Positions 34,473 through 45,657 of a DNA stretch of 64,000 bases are shown here, piece by piece. Origin of the DNA: Epichloe hybrida. Taxonomy: Eukaryota; Ascomycota; Sordariomycetes; Hypocreales; Clavicipitaceae. Numbering within the stretch: the first letter of the stretch is position 1; each line of letters starts with the position of its first letter. The notes beneath the pieces were generated by a model. That model did no database searches. It was not told where the DNA came from and was given only the letters and a program-made list of their open reading frames with translations. Both the position numbers and the translations under genes were made by a program. The stretch is from contig JAFEKR010000022.1 of the NCBI GenBank assembly GCA_019022495.1, forward strand, positions 434,001-498,000, given 5' to 3'.

Positions 34473-35632
34473 TGCGAACTTGACGCGCATCACCAAACGG
34501 TGCTATAATACCGAATGTAAAGTGGGAATACATGCGCCGTGCCTATCTTGTCCCTTTTAATGTCATTTTCTCTCAAAATGAGACAGAGGACGCCAGATGC
34601 GTCCTCTATTCTTTTCGACATAATACCCTCACTTTCGATTCGACTTGACTGCGCTTATTGAGGCTTGCCATGTTAGCCAGTCCCAAAGGTTGGTTATCTT
34701 TGATGGGAGCCCATCTTTTTTTTTTTTTTTTTCCCGCATCATGCAGCGTTAAAATCTTTGTTGCTTCTAGACAAACACCCACAGCGCGCTGTGTTTGTCA
34801 TCTTTTGTTGTGTTTGTCACTGTTCGCATGGTCCGAGTCGGGGAAGGTACCTCGGAGGTTTGCTACCCACCAAAAGCATTTATTTGTATTATGTCATGAC
34901 TATTATGGTTGCATTGAGGTGTAACGTTGGAATCACCGATGTTGCTATGGATGGAGATGAGGCGAAGCATCTTTCGTTCCCAGGAACGTGGAGACTTGGT
35001 TTGGCGCGTGTGAAAATAGATGGAAACTGGAAACATGCAAGTTTTTTTTTTCTGGGGGTTTCTTTTTCTTCTTCCACTCTGTCTGGTCCCCATGAAGATT
35101 CTGGATAGAGAAAAAAAGGGATCAGGATTTCGGCTATCACGAGGGCTTGCTAGAGTCACGGCAAGGCGGGGAATAGCATATTGCTTACTACTCAGCACAC
35201 GGGAAGGGTAACCTAGGCGAATGAAGAATCTTGAATGAAGCCATCATGAGAGTCTTGCATGTAAACCATGCCGTTTTCAACTCTATGTTTGTTTGCTATC
35301 TTGGGTCAGATGCCATACTAGCTGCCAACGACAACCCATGCATGCGTGTACATGTTGGTTTTGTTCTTGGCCCTGTGTCCATCCATGTTCCCGCCATGGT
35401 TGGTGTCTAAGATATATATGATTGACGGCCAGCAACACCAAGTAGCCCATGTATCTCGAATCCACGTGCAGCCAGAAGCAGCAGCTTTCCCCTAAGTTTC
35501 CTACATGGCGAGGTATTCCTGTCCCGCCCCCGCATATTGCATCCGCAACTCCCCGCGATGTTCTCCGCAACCCCCCCAAGGATTTATCAAAAGCTTCCGA
35601 GAATAATGTCAAGGCAAGCTCAACCAGGAAAA
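34473..35632. other. Convergent intergenic region
   Basis: Between the converging TBC and E2 genes. T-runs lie at about 34717-34732 and 35041-35050. No supported gene. Confidence 0.45.
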
Positions 35633-36202
35633 TCACGTAGTAACAGCAGGAAAAGTCGGCTCCTCCATGGCATACTTTGCCACGTGCATCTTGACCGTCT
35701 TCTCCCACGCCGGCCTATCACTCTTGTACTCGTCGGCGATGCGGTCCTCGAGCGGGTCATCGGGCTGCGGCTCGATGAGCAGGTTCCGGACGGCGTCGAG
35801 GACGGCGACGATCTTTGTCGAGGGCTTCCAGTTCTCGGGCTTGAGGACGGCGAGGCAGATGTTGCCGAGGGAGTCGTTTGTGACGTTGGGGTGGTAGAGG
35901 CGGGTGGTGAAGCGGACGGCCGGGGGCTTGAAGGGGTAGTCGACGGGGAGGGAGAGGAGGATTCCGTAGCGGCCTGGGTGGTAGGGGGATTCGGGGGGCG
36001 GGGAGAGGACGACGTGCCATGTGTGGAGGGAGTTGTTGGCGGGGAGGCCGATGGTGAAGCCGGGGGCGGTGATTGGGAGGCCGAGGCGAATTCCTGGGAT
36101 AAATGGGATTAGTTGTGTTTTGGGTTGGGGGAGATGTGGGAGGAATGGGGATGATGGGTGAGGGGAAAGGGGATGTACTTTTGCGATGCGCTTGGTGGAC
36201 AT
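35633..36202 (-). CDS. Ubiquitin-conjugating enzyme E2, apparent frameshift
   Basis: Exon 1 is 36202-36179 (MSTKRIAK), the intron 36178-36094 (GTACAT to CAG), and exon 2 36093-35633. E2 enzymes take ubiquitin from E1 onto a cysteine and hand it to substrates with E3s. After the intron the frame EFASASQSPPP fits the E2 first helix, but the conserved GFTIGLP...LHTWHVVL and everything after it lie in another frame. The switch falls in a five-base C run (36062-36066, plus-strand G); one more base would join them. The catalytic part is intact: YPFKPP, LYHPNV, then the active-site Cys in NICLAVLKPENW, and the C-terminal helices. Length would be about 160 aa. It resembles fungal UBC4/UBC1-type core E2s; the exact class is uncertain. 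Confidence 0.88.
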   Translation of the reverse strand: MSTKRIAKVHPLSPHPSSPFLPHLPQPKTQLIPFIPGIRLGLPITAPGFTIGLPANNSLHTWHVVLSPPPESPYHPGRYGILLSLPVDYPFKPPAVRFTTRLYHPNVTNDSLGNICLAVLKPENWKPSTKIVAVLDAVRNLLIEPQPDDPLEDRIADEYKSDRPAWEKTVKMHVAKYAMEEPTFPAVTT

Positions 36203-36711
36203 TGTTGCTTGGTGGTGTTCTCTTGGTGATGGTTGCGGGATGAGATGCGAGGTTTGGAAATGCGTTGCGATTGGGGGGGGGGGGGTCCGATACGGTTGAC
36301 GATGGCGGGGCAAGGTGGGTAGGGTAGGTGGGGTGTCAGGTGGGGCCGTGCATGGCATGAGGAGTGAATTTATGACTTATTCCGTGTATTCTGTTGTTCC
36401 GCAGGTTCCTTTGCCTACACACGGACGAGTGACGAAATGCAACTCGTCGCTCATGCCTAATTCCCCATTTATACATGTGTATATAAAGTTGGCATCACGG
36501 CTTGTCCCCGAAAGGACGCCATTCCTAATACGTCACTTGGGCCCCCACCAAAGTGGGTCCCAGCCTCATCGCAAGGGTCCTCTCTTTTTTTTTTTTTTTT
36601 TTTTTTTTTTTGCAAAGCTTCATTCGTGCATCGCGCAACACCAACGTCCCAAGCATCCTCTTCAACAATCAACCATTTAAAAAAAAAGTTAAAAAAAAAA
36701 AAAACGAAATC
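36203..36711. promoter_or_regulatory. Divergent promoter of the E2 gene and RRP1, with homopolymers
   Basis: 509 bp between divergent start codons. G-run at about 36273-36285, T27 run at 36585-36611, A-runs just before the RRP1 ATG. Likely shared control region; nucleosome-disfavouring poly(dA:dT) is common in such places. Confidence 0.55.
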
Positions 36712-37553
36712 ATGGCCGCCCCAGACGCACAAGCAGCCCAGATGCCATTCATAAAAAACCTCGCCTCAAGCGGTCCGTTTCCACTCCACTCCCACCCCAT
36801 CACGCCCATAACTAACCAAGACCTCAACACATTCCAGACCGCGACCTCCGCACCCGATCCCTAGCCGCCCTCCAGGCATTCCTCTCCCAGCAATCGAGCC
36901 TCGCCGCCCCGTCCGCCCTCAAGCTCTGGACAGGCCTCTACTACGCCCTCTGGATGACGGACCGGCCCCGTCCCCAGCAGGCTCTCGCCTCGGAGCTCGC
37001 CTCCCTGCCGCTCGACCTGCCCGCCGGGTCCGTGGCCCCCTTCCTCCGCGCCTTCTGGCAGGTCCTCTCCCGGCAGTGGGCCCTCATCGACGCCCTCCGC
37101 ATGGACAAGTTCCTGCTTCTCGTGCGGCGCGTCTTCGCGGCGCACGTGCGGCTCGCGCGCGAGGCCCGGTGGGCCGGCGACGGCGTCGACTCGATACTCG
37201 AGGTCCTGGCGACCGAGTGCTTCGACGTCCGGGAGGAGGCCGGCGTCGCGCTGGGGCTGAGGCTGCACGCGCTGGACCTGTGGGTGGACGAGATGGAGAG
37301 GGAGCGCGCCGTGGGGGGCGAGGCCGTGGGGGATGATGACGTGGCGAGGGGCCAGTTCGTGCGCGCCGTGGGCTGCTTGGTCGAGAGGCTGAAGAGGAGC
37401 CCTGTGAAGAGCGTCAGGGCGAGGGCGAGCGAGAGTTATGCGGATGAGAGGCTGCCTTGGGGAGGAGACGCATCTGACAAGGAATGGGGTGACGAGCACG
37501 AGGACGAGCACGAGCACGAGGACGGCGGTGGATGGGGCGGCTTCGAGGATTGA
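36712..37553 (+). CDS. RRP1: Rrp1/Nop52-type ribosomal RNA processing protein
   Basis: Exon 1 is 36712-36772, the intron 36773-36837 (CTAAC branch), and exon 2 36838-37553, giving 258 aa. Rrp1 is a nucleolar factor for 27S pre-rRNA processing and 60S subunit assembly. The conserved start MPFIKNLASSDRDLRTRSL is joined exactly across the splice site, and is followed by LKLWTGLYYALWMTDRP and FWQVLSRQWALIDALRMDKF, the strongest family block. The C-terminal tail is acidic with a DEHEDEHEHED repeat and ends GGWGGFED. At 258 aa it matches short fungal Rrp1 proteins. The codons are very GC-rich compared with the neighbours. Confidence 0.93.
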
Positions 37554-37913
37554 GCGAGGGTTGGCTGGAAACGCATTCTTGTGTGTATTGGTGTTCTGGC
37601 GTTCAAGAGAGCTGACATGGGGGGGTGGGCGGAGCTTGGGAAAATGCATCATCCCGTGCTGATTTGTCCATTTCGTCGTTACATGGGCAATATAAAATAT
37701 GTACATAATTGTTCCCGAAAACCCCTCCCTTTTAGCACAGGTATTTCCCCCAGCTGCGTTTAGACAGCAAGCTCTGGGCTTTATAAGAGCAAAGGTACAA
37801 CGCCCGTCAGTCATCTTTCCCCCCCTTTTTTAAAAACAAAAACAGGATGCTGTTGTAGCTGGTCATCATGCATGAAAACGCCCCTTGCTGAGCTGGAGAG
37901 TGGGAGGAAAAGA
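37554..37913. other. Convergent 3' gap
   Basis: 360 bp between converging genes. Holds a C-run and T-run at about 37820-37832. No gene seen. Confidence 0.45.
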
Positions 37914-40900
37914 TCACGACAGACGCTCATCCCCCCCAATGATATCGGCTTCCGCCCATCCACGTCCCGTGTCGTACCCCATGTCTTGTGCTTCTCGTGC
38001 CCGTTCTTTGGCAAGCCTTGATCGTCTCCACGAGTCCCATTTGGCTCTTTGATCTGGACCCATTGGCTGCGCCGTGACTTTGAGCAGACCTCTTTTCCGT
38101 AATCTTCGCCAGTGCTGCCGTCTTTCCTCGGCGTTTAATCGTTCCACGGCGACGTCTTGTATCGATCGCCCGTGCACTGCATCCTTGATGTCTGCTACCC
38201 AGTCTTGCAGCTCCTCTTGCACCCAGTTGATGGCTTTCCGCCCGTGGCCGCCAGTCGTCCACTGATCGACCTTGACCGGCAAGGCTTTCCCGAACGTGGG
38301 GTCGTCGTATGAGTAGACGCAGGGTGTTGACGAGTCGCACGTCGTTGGTCGGCAGTACCTGGCGCACATGGCCGATTCAGCCGCGTACCAGACGGAGAGA
38401 ACGGCCAGCAAAAGACCCAGCAAGGTGAGCCGGAAATGGGGCGAGGTCTGGTAAAGTCGTGGGACAGGCAAGTGGAGATGTGCCACCGTGACGTGCTCTG
38501 AATCTGCTGCTATGCGGGCGGCGGAACATGGTTGCTGTTGCTTTGCATCTTTGTGAGGCTTCTCATGCGTGTGAGGCTTCTCATTTGTGTGAGGCTTCGC
38601 AGATTTGGCCATGTCCTGCTTCTCAGGGGGCGACAGTCTCTGTCCTGCATGGGCGAAATGGCCCTCCAGCCTCTCAATGCCCATCTTGGCCTCGCGGATA
38701 TTAGACAAGCCTGACCAGACGGTCCTGCTCATCTTCTCTACAAGCGTCGACTGACCTTCTGATGCTTCCTCCTGAGCATCTCCCGCCGACTCTTGCTTCA
38801 CCTCATCGTCTGCTGCCTCGAGACGACGGCCCATTTCGTCTTGCGCCTTTGCCGACGGTAGCTGCTCAGAGAGTGCCCCAGTCTTGGACGGTGCAAGTTT
38901 TCGTCCAGTCAGGATTTCCTCCAGATCGTCCACCGTCGAATCATCAATGTTGTGCTGACGCTGCAATTCTCGCAAATCGTCCTTGACGGAAGGAGGGTTT
39001 GCCGAGTTCTTCAATGGCGGCCGTTTTCGGGGTAATGATCGTGATCGCGGCTTCTTGTCTTCGGTTGCGGCAGACGCTGCATCCGTCTCGTCTTTGCTGC
39101 GATTGCTTGCACCGGGTTCTGAAGCCGTGTCCTCGTCTTTTCTTCTCCACGCAAGGTTCGCCTTCTTATCACGAAACACGTTTGGGGCTGCATCATCATG
39201 ATTGGACTGCTCCTGCTTCTTCTCCCCCGCGCCCCCAAGCTCTTGATCTCTCTCCCTTTGTTCCTTCAGCTTCTCCCTGAATGGCTTGACGCTCTCCTCT
39301 TCCGCCTCGTCCTTGATTTTGTCCGGTTTGGCCGTCACCGGGGTTTCGACGTAGGCACCGGTGACCTTTGGCGTTGGCAGACTCGTAAAGTCATGCTTCT
39401 GAGGCTTGGGGGTCGCTTCAGCCAAATCCTCCTCCCCTCCTGGCTCTCTTTCTTCCTCCCCCGAATCCGACCGGAGGGACGGCGCACGCACAGATCCACG
39501 CTCGGAGTGATTCTCTGCCGGCGCAAACAAGCTCATCTCGGCCTCTATCCGAGCAGTTGGATCCGATTCCGAATGCATGCTTGACCGCTTGCTCTTAACT
39601 GACTCTGCCGAGTTGGCGCGTCGTAGGCCAGCAAATCCTACCGTCGGTTTTGCGAGCTGATTGTCTTTCTGCTGTCTGCTTTTGGAGCTGCTGCTGCTGC
39701 TGCTGAGATGTGGGTTGGATTTGGAATTGAGAGTGAGCGCCGACTTCCGGCCAACATCTGTGAACCGTCCGGCCAGACTCGGTCTTGCCGTCGATCTAAT
39801 TACTAGATCCTTCTTTGATGGCTCTGCCAGGGGTGCTCCTTTGGTCGCGGGTTCGGGTACCGGACTGGCATTGGCGGCCCTCGCCAGCCGTCGAAGGAGA
39901 TCTCGCTCGTTAATGGTGTCTGGTCTCACATCTGCGTCTCCGCTCCCTGGCACCCTCCCCTGGACAGGCTTCATGTTTTCTTGTCCGTTGCCATAACGTT
40001 TGAAAATTGTGGCCGGTGAGTTTGGGACGCGCTGTCCTTCCCCAAACGCTGATTTTGGACGAGCAGGCATCCCGATACCACCATCAGTACCGCCGGTTGG
40101 TGATCTTGCATTCTCTGGAGATGTTGTTCGGGCCATGGCATTCTGCTCCTTGATTTCTGCTAAGCGAATAGCAGCGAGGGCTCGTTTTGAAAGTCCCGCT
40201 GTTTCTAGTTGTCTGATGGTGTCCAGCTTCTCGTTCTTCTGTCTTGGTTGAAATCGGTCGGGAATTGCAATGTTTTTGTCCACTGCGATTTCCGTAGCCC
40301 GAATTTCATCCACTCTGATATTCTGCCTCTCCTGTCGCAGCTTTGTCAGGTTTTTGAGACCAGCATTGCCAGCAGTGTTATCAACTCCGTGTTTGATCTC
40401 GTCTGCTTGAATGTCGTTGATCCTGGAATTGCTACGCTCAGGGCTCTTCACTCTTGCGGGTGATCGTAGACTAATGTCGTTGAATATGGATGGTCGGTTT
40501 GCGAACGGTCTGTTGCTGTTATTTCCAACTCTGATCCGGGGGCTGTCCGATATCTGCAAGTCGCCGGCTGTAAAATCTTGATCCACCTGCCATGTGAAGT
40601 CTTTGCTCGGGGAAGACATGGGCAATTTTCGCTGCGGCGATTCTACAGATGTGAATGGCACGTCATCGATGCCCGGTACCAAGGCAGGAAGTCGGCCTTC
40701 GCCGCTGGAAAATGCCAAGTTCTCCGGAGATGCACCCGCTCTAGCAGGACCCGGGACCGGGACCGGCCCTGACTTCGTCCGCCACTCGTTGATGCGTTCC
40801 TGCAGACTGGAACCGGCGCCGAATCTCTTAGGTGGCCCTGCTCCCGTGCCTGCTCCCGCGCCTGCTTCCTGTGCTCCAGATCCCGCGCCGGAGGGCGATG

Positions 40901-41507
40901 GTTCCTTCAGTCGGGTCGCTGCGTCGTTTGATTGACGCGTTCGTGACTTGCTGTCTAAATGATCCTCTGCCAGCATTTGTCTCGCCTGAGTTTCGTCTTG
41001 CGGTTGTCCAGGTCTCGCCCGCCATGGTCGCGGGGCAGGGCTCGGCGACCCGCCCAATTGCCTTTGTCGTTCCGCCTCCTCTTCCTCCTCTTGTGCTAAT
41101 TTGAAGGCCTCTGTGAGAGATAGCGGTCGGCGGTTCTGGAGACCGCGCGTTCCAGAACCGAGAATGCGACTCTCCCCGGGGGAGCGGAAGGCGGCGTTGC
41201 TCGTGGCGGGGACGCCTCGTTGAGCACCGCCCAGCTCAGAAGCTGCACCTTGGGGATCGGATTTTGTTCTTCTAGCCAAGTTGAGCGCGCGTGCTCCAAT
41301 GCCGCCGGATCTGGCATCAGGCCCTGCCGAGGCTGTTGCAGAACGGACCTCGAGACCAGCATCCCGGATGTCTGGTCCCCGTGTTGCGTCGTTGGAAGCA
41401 TTCGCAAAAAGCGGTTTCCTTTTCTCGTGATTGACCAGGAGTTGGTGTGACGGCGCGTGTCCGTTGGGCTGGGATGCCGACAGGTGGTCGTCTTTGCCGC
41501 GCTCCAT
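37914..41507 (-). CDS. Large disordered protein with one C-terminal transmembrane segment
   Basis: Single exon, 1197 aa from the ATG at 41507. I do not recognise a family with certainty. Residues 1-1000 are charged and Ser/Pro-rich with short conserved-looking islands: RPLSLTEAFKLAQEEEEEAE, SSLQERINEWRTKSG, LTKLRQERQNIRVDEIRA, IRQLETAGLSKRALAAIRLA and TINERDLLRRLARAANASP. A KPHTNEKPHTHEKPHKD repeat lies just before a hydrophobic helix at about residues 1026-1045 (LTLLGLLLAVLSVWYAAES). After it comes a 150-residue tail with five cysteines close to the membrane (CARYCRPTTCDSSTPC) and WVQEELQDWVADIK. The layout suggests a tail facing the ER or nuclear-envelope lumen with a long cytoplasmic or nuclear arm, as in spindle-pole or nuclear-envelope anchors. 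That is inference only. Confidence 0.85.
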   Translation of the reverse strand: MERGKDDHLSASQPNGHAPSHQLLVNHEKRKPLFANASNDATRGPDIRDAGLEVRSATASAGPDARSGGIGARALNLARRTKSDPQGAASELGGAQRGVPATSNAAFRSPGESRILGSGTRGLQNRRPLSLTEAFKLAQEEEEEAERQRQLGGSPSPAPRPWRARPGQPQDETQARQMLAEDHLDSKSRTRQSNDAATRLKEPSPSGAGSGAQEAGAGAGTGAGPPKRFGAGSSLQERINEWRTKSGPVPVPGPARAGASPENLAFSSGEGRLPALVPGIDDVPFTSVESPQRKLPMSSPSKDFTWQVDQDFTAGDLQISDSPRIRVGNNSNRPFANRPSIFNDISLRSPARVKSPERSNSRINDIQADEIKHGVDNTAGNAGLKNLTKLRQERQNIRVDEIRATEIAVDKNIAIPDRFQPRQKNEKLDTIRQLETAGLSKRALAAIRLAEIKEQNAMARTTSPENARSPTGGTDGGIGMPARPKSAFGEGQRVPNSPATIFKRYGNGQENMKPVQGRVPGSGDADVRPDTINERDLLRRLARAANASPVPEPATKGAPLAEPSKKDLVIRSTARPSLAGRFTDVGRKSALTLNSKSNPHLSSSSSSSKSRQQKDNQLAKPTVGFAGLRRANSAESVKSKRSSMHSESDPTARIEAEMSLFAPAENHSERGSVRAPSLRSDSGEEEREPGGEEDLAEATPKPQKHDFTSLPTPKVTGAYVETPVTAKPDKIKDEAEEESVKPFREKLKEQRERDQELGGAGEKKQEQSNHDDAAPNVFRDKKANLAWRRKDEDTASEPGASNRSKDETDAASAATEDKKPRSRSLPRKRPPLKNSANPPSVKDDLRELQRQHNIDDSTVDDLEEILTGRKLAPSKTGALSEQLPSAKAQDEMGRRLEAADDEVKQESAGDAQEEASEGQSTLVEKMSRTVWSGLSNIREAKMGIERLEGHFAHAGQRLSPPEKQDMAKSAKPHTNEKPHTHEKPHKDAKQQQPCSAARIAADSEHVTVAHLHLPVPRLYQTSPHFRLTLLGLLLAVLSVWYAAESAMCARYCRPTTCDSSTPCVYSYDDPTFGKALPVKVDQWTTGGHGRKAINWVQEELQDWVADIKDAVHGRSIQDVAVERLNAEERRQHWRRLRKRGLLKVTAQPMGPDQRAKWDSWRRSRLAKERAREAQDMGYDTGRGWAEADIIGGDERLS

Positions 41508-42256
41508 GGGCAGGTCCGGCGCGTGGTTGCCAGTTCTTTGCGCCGCGATGGGATGATTTCGGTGACGCGCGCCTTCAAGCAGCGGGCTGTACTATCATGA
41601 TAGGCCGCGACGAATGGCAGTGTTTTGGTACGCTTCTGCTCTGGCTATTCGAGGAAGTTGGTGGTCGGGAAAAGCTGGTCGAGTAGCATCCGGAGTAGGC
41701 CGCTTCGAGCTTGACTTGACGTTCGGTGCAGCTAAAAGCTCGCGACGCGATGGGATGGTTTTGGCAGAGATGCAAGTTGACAACTACAATAGCGATGAGG
41801 TGGCAATTGAGAGGGGCGCGGGAGAAACGAGTACAATAGATGGGTATAAGTGCTGTGACAATAGAGCATGTGAGCGGCAAGGTGAACGCGCGGTGATATT
41901 GTCGAGGTCGAGGTCGAGGTCGAGGTGAGCTGGTCGTTGTTTGGATAGCAGCCATCCATCCGTCCGTCGGCTCGCACTAGCTCGAAAATGGAAGACAGGG
42001 TGGGCAAAAGTGGGGCGCAACCGCTCGCTCCTACCTTGGCTCCTTGGCTAATCATTTGGACCGAGAATTTGCACTTGGAGCGCGCAGTCGCACTCATTGC
42101 ACGCTGAGGTCCTGAGAGAATAACATTCTCGGTTCATAGATTATCGTTATGGAATTACTATGTCGTGTGGTATGCAAATCATCACATCAGACATCTCGTG
42201 TTCTCCAAAATGCAAAAACATGCAAAAAAAAACCAGCCTCGAGCCACCACTTTCAG
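41508..42256. other. Intergenic region between the large TM protein and GH89 genes
   Basis: Both neighbours are on the minus strand, so this holds the promoter of the large TM gene. It has a (gtcgag)n repeat at about 41899-41927 and no supported gene. Confidence 0.45.
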
Positions 42257-44761
42257 CTACGACACCTCTGGAAACACATCAGGCCACGCCCTCATCAACT
42301 CCTGCATCAAAGTCTTCAGATCCGGCGTCTTGCGCTCGATCTTTTCGCACTCCTCGGCCTGCCACTTGACCTCGAATTCCCTCAGCGCCTGCGTCAACGC
42401 GGCCTGGTCCGGCTCTCCCGTGGTAAGTATGTCCACAAAGATGCTCCATCGGCCCTTGTAGTACGATCCCACGAGGCCGGACCACGCCTTGGCAGCATAG
42501 TCGTTTAGGCCACTGGCATCAACTTGCCACACCGTGACTTGGGAGCGGGCATTGAACGCGAAGAGATCTTGGTTGCCGGATCGCGCTCCCCAGTCCTGGG
42601 CGCCGCCCGTCCAAACATCGAGTGCGAAGTGGGCATCCGCCGAGAGGACGTAGTCGAGCGTGGAGAGGAGGTTGAGCAGTTTCTGGCCATTGGCCTTGAC
42701 GTCGCAGGATGGAGAGGACGAGCGGAGCTCAATTGACTTCGAGATGCTGCACTGGTAGGCTTGGATAAGGTCGTCGTACCTGAAGTCGAAGGCGTTGCTG
42801 AGAACTTGGCGGGTCATGTCGACCAAGTCGAGTTGGAAGGTGGGCACGCTCCAGAGGGTGGACTGCCGCAAGGCCGATCTGAGCATGAGCTGCCATGCTT
42901 TCTGGAGGACAACGGGGTCGTAGTGCACGGCTGTCGGATGTGGGAAGTGGCCGGTTCGGTTGACGATGCCGGAAAGGGCTGGCCGGAGCTGGTACGTTGC
43001 GAGGGGGACCTGGGGAATGTCGGTGCGGGCGTTGCTGTAGACGTTGGAGCGGAGTATCTCCGAGGCCTCGTAGAGCTCAGTTGGCAGGCTCTGGGCGCCG
43101 AGTGAGTATCGTCGGGTGGTCCAGTCCTGGAAGTATTGTTGCGTGTCGAGGGGGGACGAGGCCCATGCCTGGTCGAGCAGCACGTCGTAGACGATTTCGT
43201 TGCCTTCGAATCCCTCTGGGGTGAGGCCGAAACCGACGAGCGACTTGGACTGGGAGAGGGCGTCGATGGGTCCGCTGGTGATGGTTTGGACTCGTCCTTC
43301 CAATGCCATGTTGCCGCCGAAATCGTGCAGCTGGCACCAGATCCAGCGCTTGCCAGAGTAGCTGTTTGTGCGTTGCCATTGAGGGTTGGCTTCGGAGTAG
43401 AGGTCGAGAATCAACATGGCCTGGTTATCTCTGACGCCGCCCAGGTAGGCGTCGATGCGTGGCTGCGTCCAGAAGCCGCGGCTGGAGTAGAACAGCCAGC
43501 CTTGGAGAAGCCAGACCGCGGCAGGGTTGGCGGCAGTGAGGCCATCGTAGGTGTGCTTGGAGATGTCGGAGAGGTATTTGGCGTCGCCGGACGCGGGAGC
43601 CAGCTCGTTGAACTGATCGAGGGTGTAGATGTTGGTGACGTTTCCAAAGGCACGAATCTGCTTGGAGACGAACAGCTTCTGCAGCTCAGTGTACGTGTCA
43701 TCCAGGGGGCTGAGGAACAAATCGCGGGTGAACTTGTCTGGGCCCGGGGAGAACCAATTTGGTGATGCGGTCAGCTGGGCGTCTGGTCGGACCTTTTTGA
43801 TTGTGCTTGGAACGAAACCCGGGAACGCAGGCAACACAGGGGTGATGCCGAGTTCGACCATTCGCGCCACGATCTTCTTCTGCAGGTCGAATTGCTGGTT
43901 GATGAATTCCAGAGGCAAGTCTCCCCTGCCGCCCCAAGAACCTTGGACATTGCCGAAGCGATTCCAAGATTGAAAAGCCGGACCACTGAAGAAGGGCAGA
44001 ACATCTTGGTCCTTGAGCCCGAGCTCCTTGAAGCTGTCGAGGAAAATCTTCTCATATCCAACCCATGCGAGTTGCAGGTTGACGCCTCGCAGGGCAGCCC
44101 AGTCGAGAAATCTCTCCCAGTCCACCCACTGCCACCAAGCAAAGGTATACGAAAAGGTGACTTTTGTGCCATGTACCTCGGTCAGCCACGTTTTGGGGGG
44201 GTCACCATTGCCTGCGCAGTGCTCACTCACCAGTGTTGAGGTTATATCTCCACGGCACGATACTCGCTCCCTCCAAGTCTTCAACCGGTACGGGCAGGCT
44301 GTCTGGGGCCGACTTGTATGTGTCGACGCGGAAAAAGTGATCAATCTGCAAAACCTCATTGGCGTAATGTCGCAACCTGGCTCGAGGGTTAATTTAGTAA
44401 GAGAACTCTAGTTAGTCATCAGTCGGGTCTAAGGTGGGGGGAGGGGACTCAGATCCTGGTTGTTCCCGGATGGAACCTGTGATTCGTGAACTCACCCCCT
44501 GGCCAGCGCATTCAGTGTGGTCCCCTCGACGAGGATTCTCCCCTTCTGGCCGCCCGCTTTGACCGTGTAATTGTCGTTGACCGGCGGATTCCAGCGCGAC
44601 CAGTTCTCGTTTTCCGCAGTCAGCTTGAATTCGAATGCATCGCTGTGCCCAGGAAACAAGCGGTTGGCGAGAGCAGCAATTCCACTCGTTGACGATGATG
44701 ATGCGTCGACTGTAGACACGGAAAGCAGCGTCGCCAGGACCAGTCGCCAAAGACACACCAT
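42257..44761 (-). CDS. Secreted alpha-N-acetylglucosaminidase (GH89, NAGLU family)
   Basis: Exons 44761-44496, 44376-44231 and 44160-42257 give 771 aa. Both introns start GTGAGT, and the second has a GCTGAC branch. The signal peptide is MVCLWRLVLATLLSVSTVDA. The N-terminal domain ends ALARGLRHYANEV, joined precisely across intron 1. The catalytic barrel begins VTFSYTFAWWQWVDWERFLDW, joined across intron 2, and includes LQLAWVGYEKI. Two conserved acid motifs are present: YTLDQFNE (Glu at about residue 323) and GFGLTPEGFEGNE (about 453-459), matching the two active-site regions of human NAGLU. The enzyme removes terminal alpha-linked GlcNAc, a known heparan-sulfate-degrading activity in animals; the fungal substrate is unknown. 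Secretion suggests use on wall or host glycans. Confidence 0.93.
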
Positions 44762-45657
44762 CTTACCGGCGCAGCCAAAAGACTGAACAAGGACCGAAAT
44801 CGATTTCAGAATCAAACAGCTTGTCCAGATTAATGTACCTAAAACTATGACCAAAAAATATGACCAGACTTTAAGAATGGATGCTACGTCTCGAGGAACA
44901 AGCACGTGGGACCTAGACGCGAGAGAATCTGCTATTCCAGAGAAGACAAGCGCCGCAGGTCCGAGGCGAGGAGCGGGGATGACACGAGGGAGGACAAATC
45001 ATCATTACGAAACGAGGAAAAACAAGACGCTAGGGTTGACTTTTATGCAGCTTCAAAGTAGCTGCGGCCGGTCGCAATAAAGTTAGACGTGCATCATTTT
45101 GATGCGCGCCCCAGCAACAAGTCGACGGGGAATAAAAGCGGGCGATGGGATCGGCGAAACAGACTAATGAAGGCTGGTGGCAGGTGGATGACAGAATTGC
45201 CGTAGAAAAGGGATACGTAGGATGGGGCACGATCGACAAGTTGGTCACGACGTGACATCACGCGCAGGAATCGCAGGCATGGGTGGGCATGCATCCACCA
45301 TGATTATAATCGTCTTGAATCATACATTATTCTGTTGCGGCCATGTCGGGTCCGGTTTAACGACTTCGTGCACATTGGTGAGATTGAGTGTGTTCTAACC
45401 TGAGGAGTCGTGTCCCAAGTGTGAGGGCCGGTTCTCATCATATTCTAACATGTACTCAAATGCAATCGTCGTACTTTTCCAGGTCAGTAGTAGGTGTTCA
45501 ATGACCATGGGGACATCCTTACGAGTCCCTCTAATTACTTTACTGTTATTTGAAGCCAGCTTGAACAGAGGTGTACTGTATCATACATCGACAAAGAAAA
45601 TGTTCAGCCATTTTGAGATTCAGATGGTGAGGCCGCGGACATCCTCGACCGAGAACT
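44762..45657. other. Upstream region of the GH89 gene
   Basis: About 0.9 kb between two minus-strand genes. Presumed GH89 promoter and BTB 3' end. No gene seen. Confidence 0.4.
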
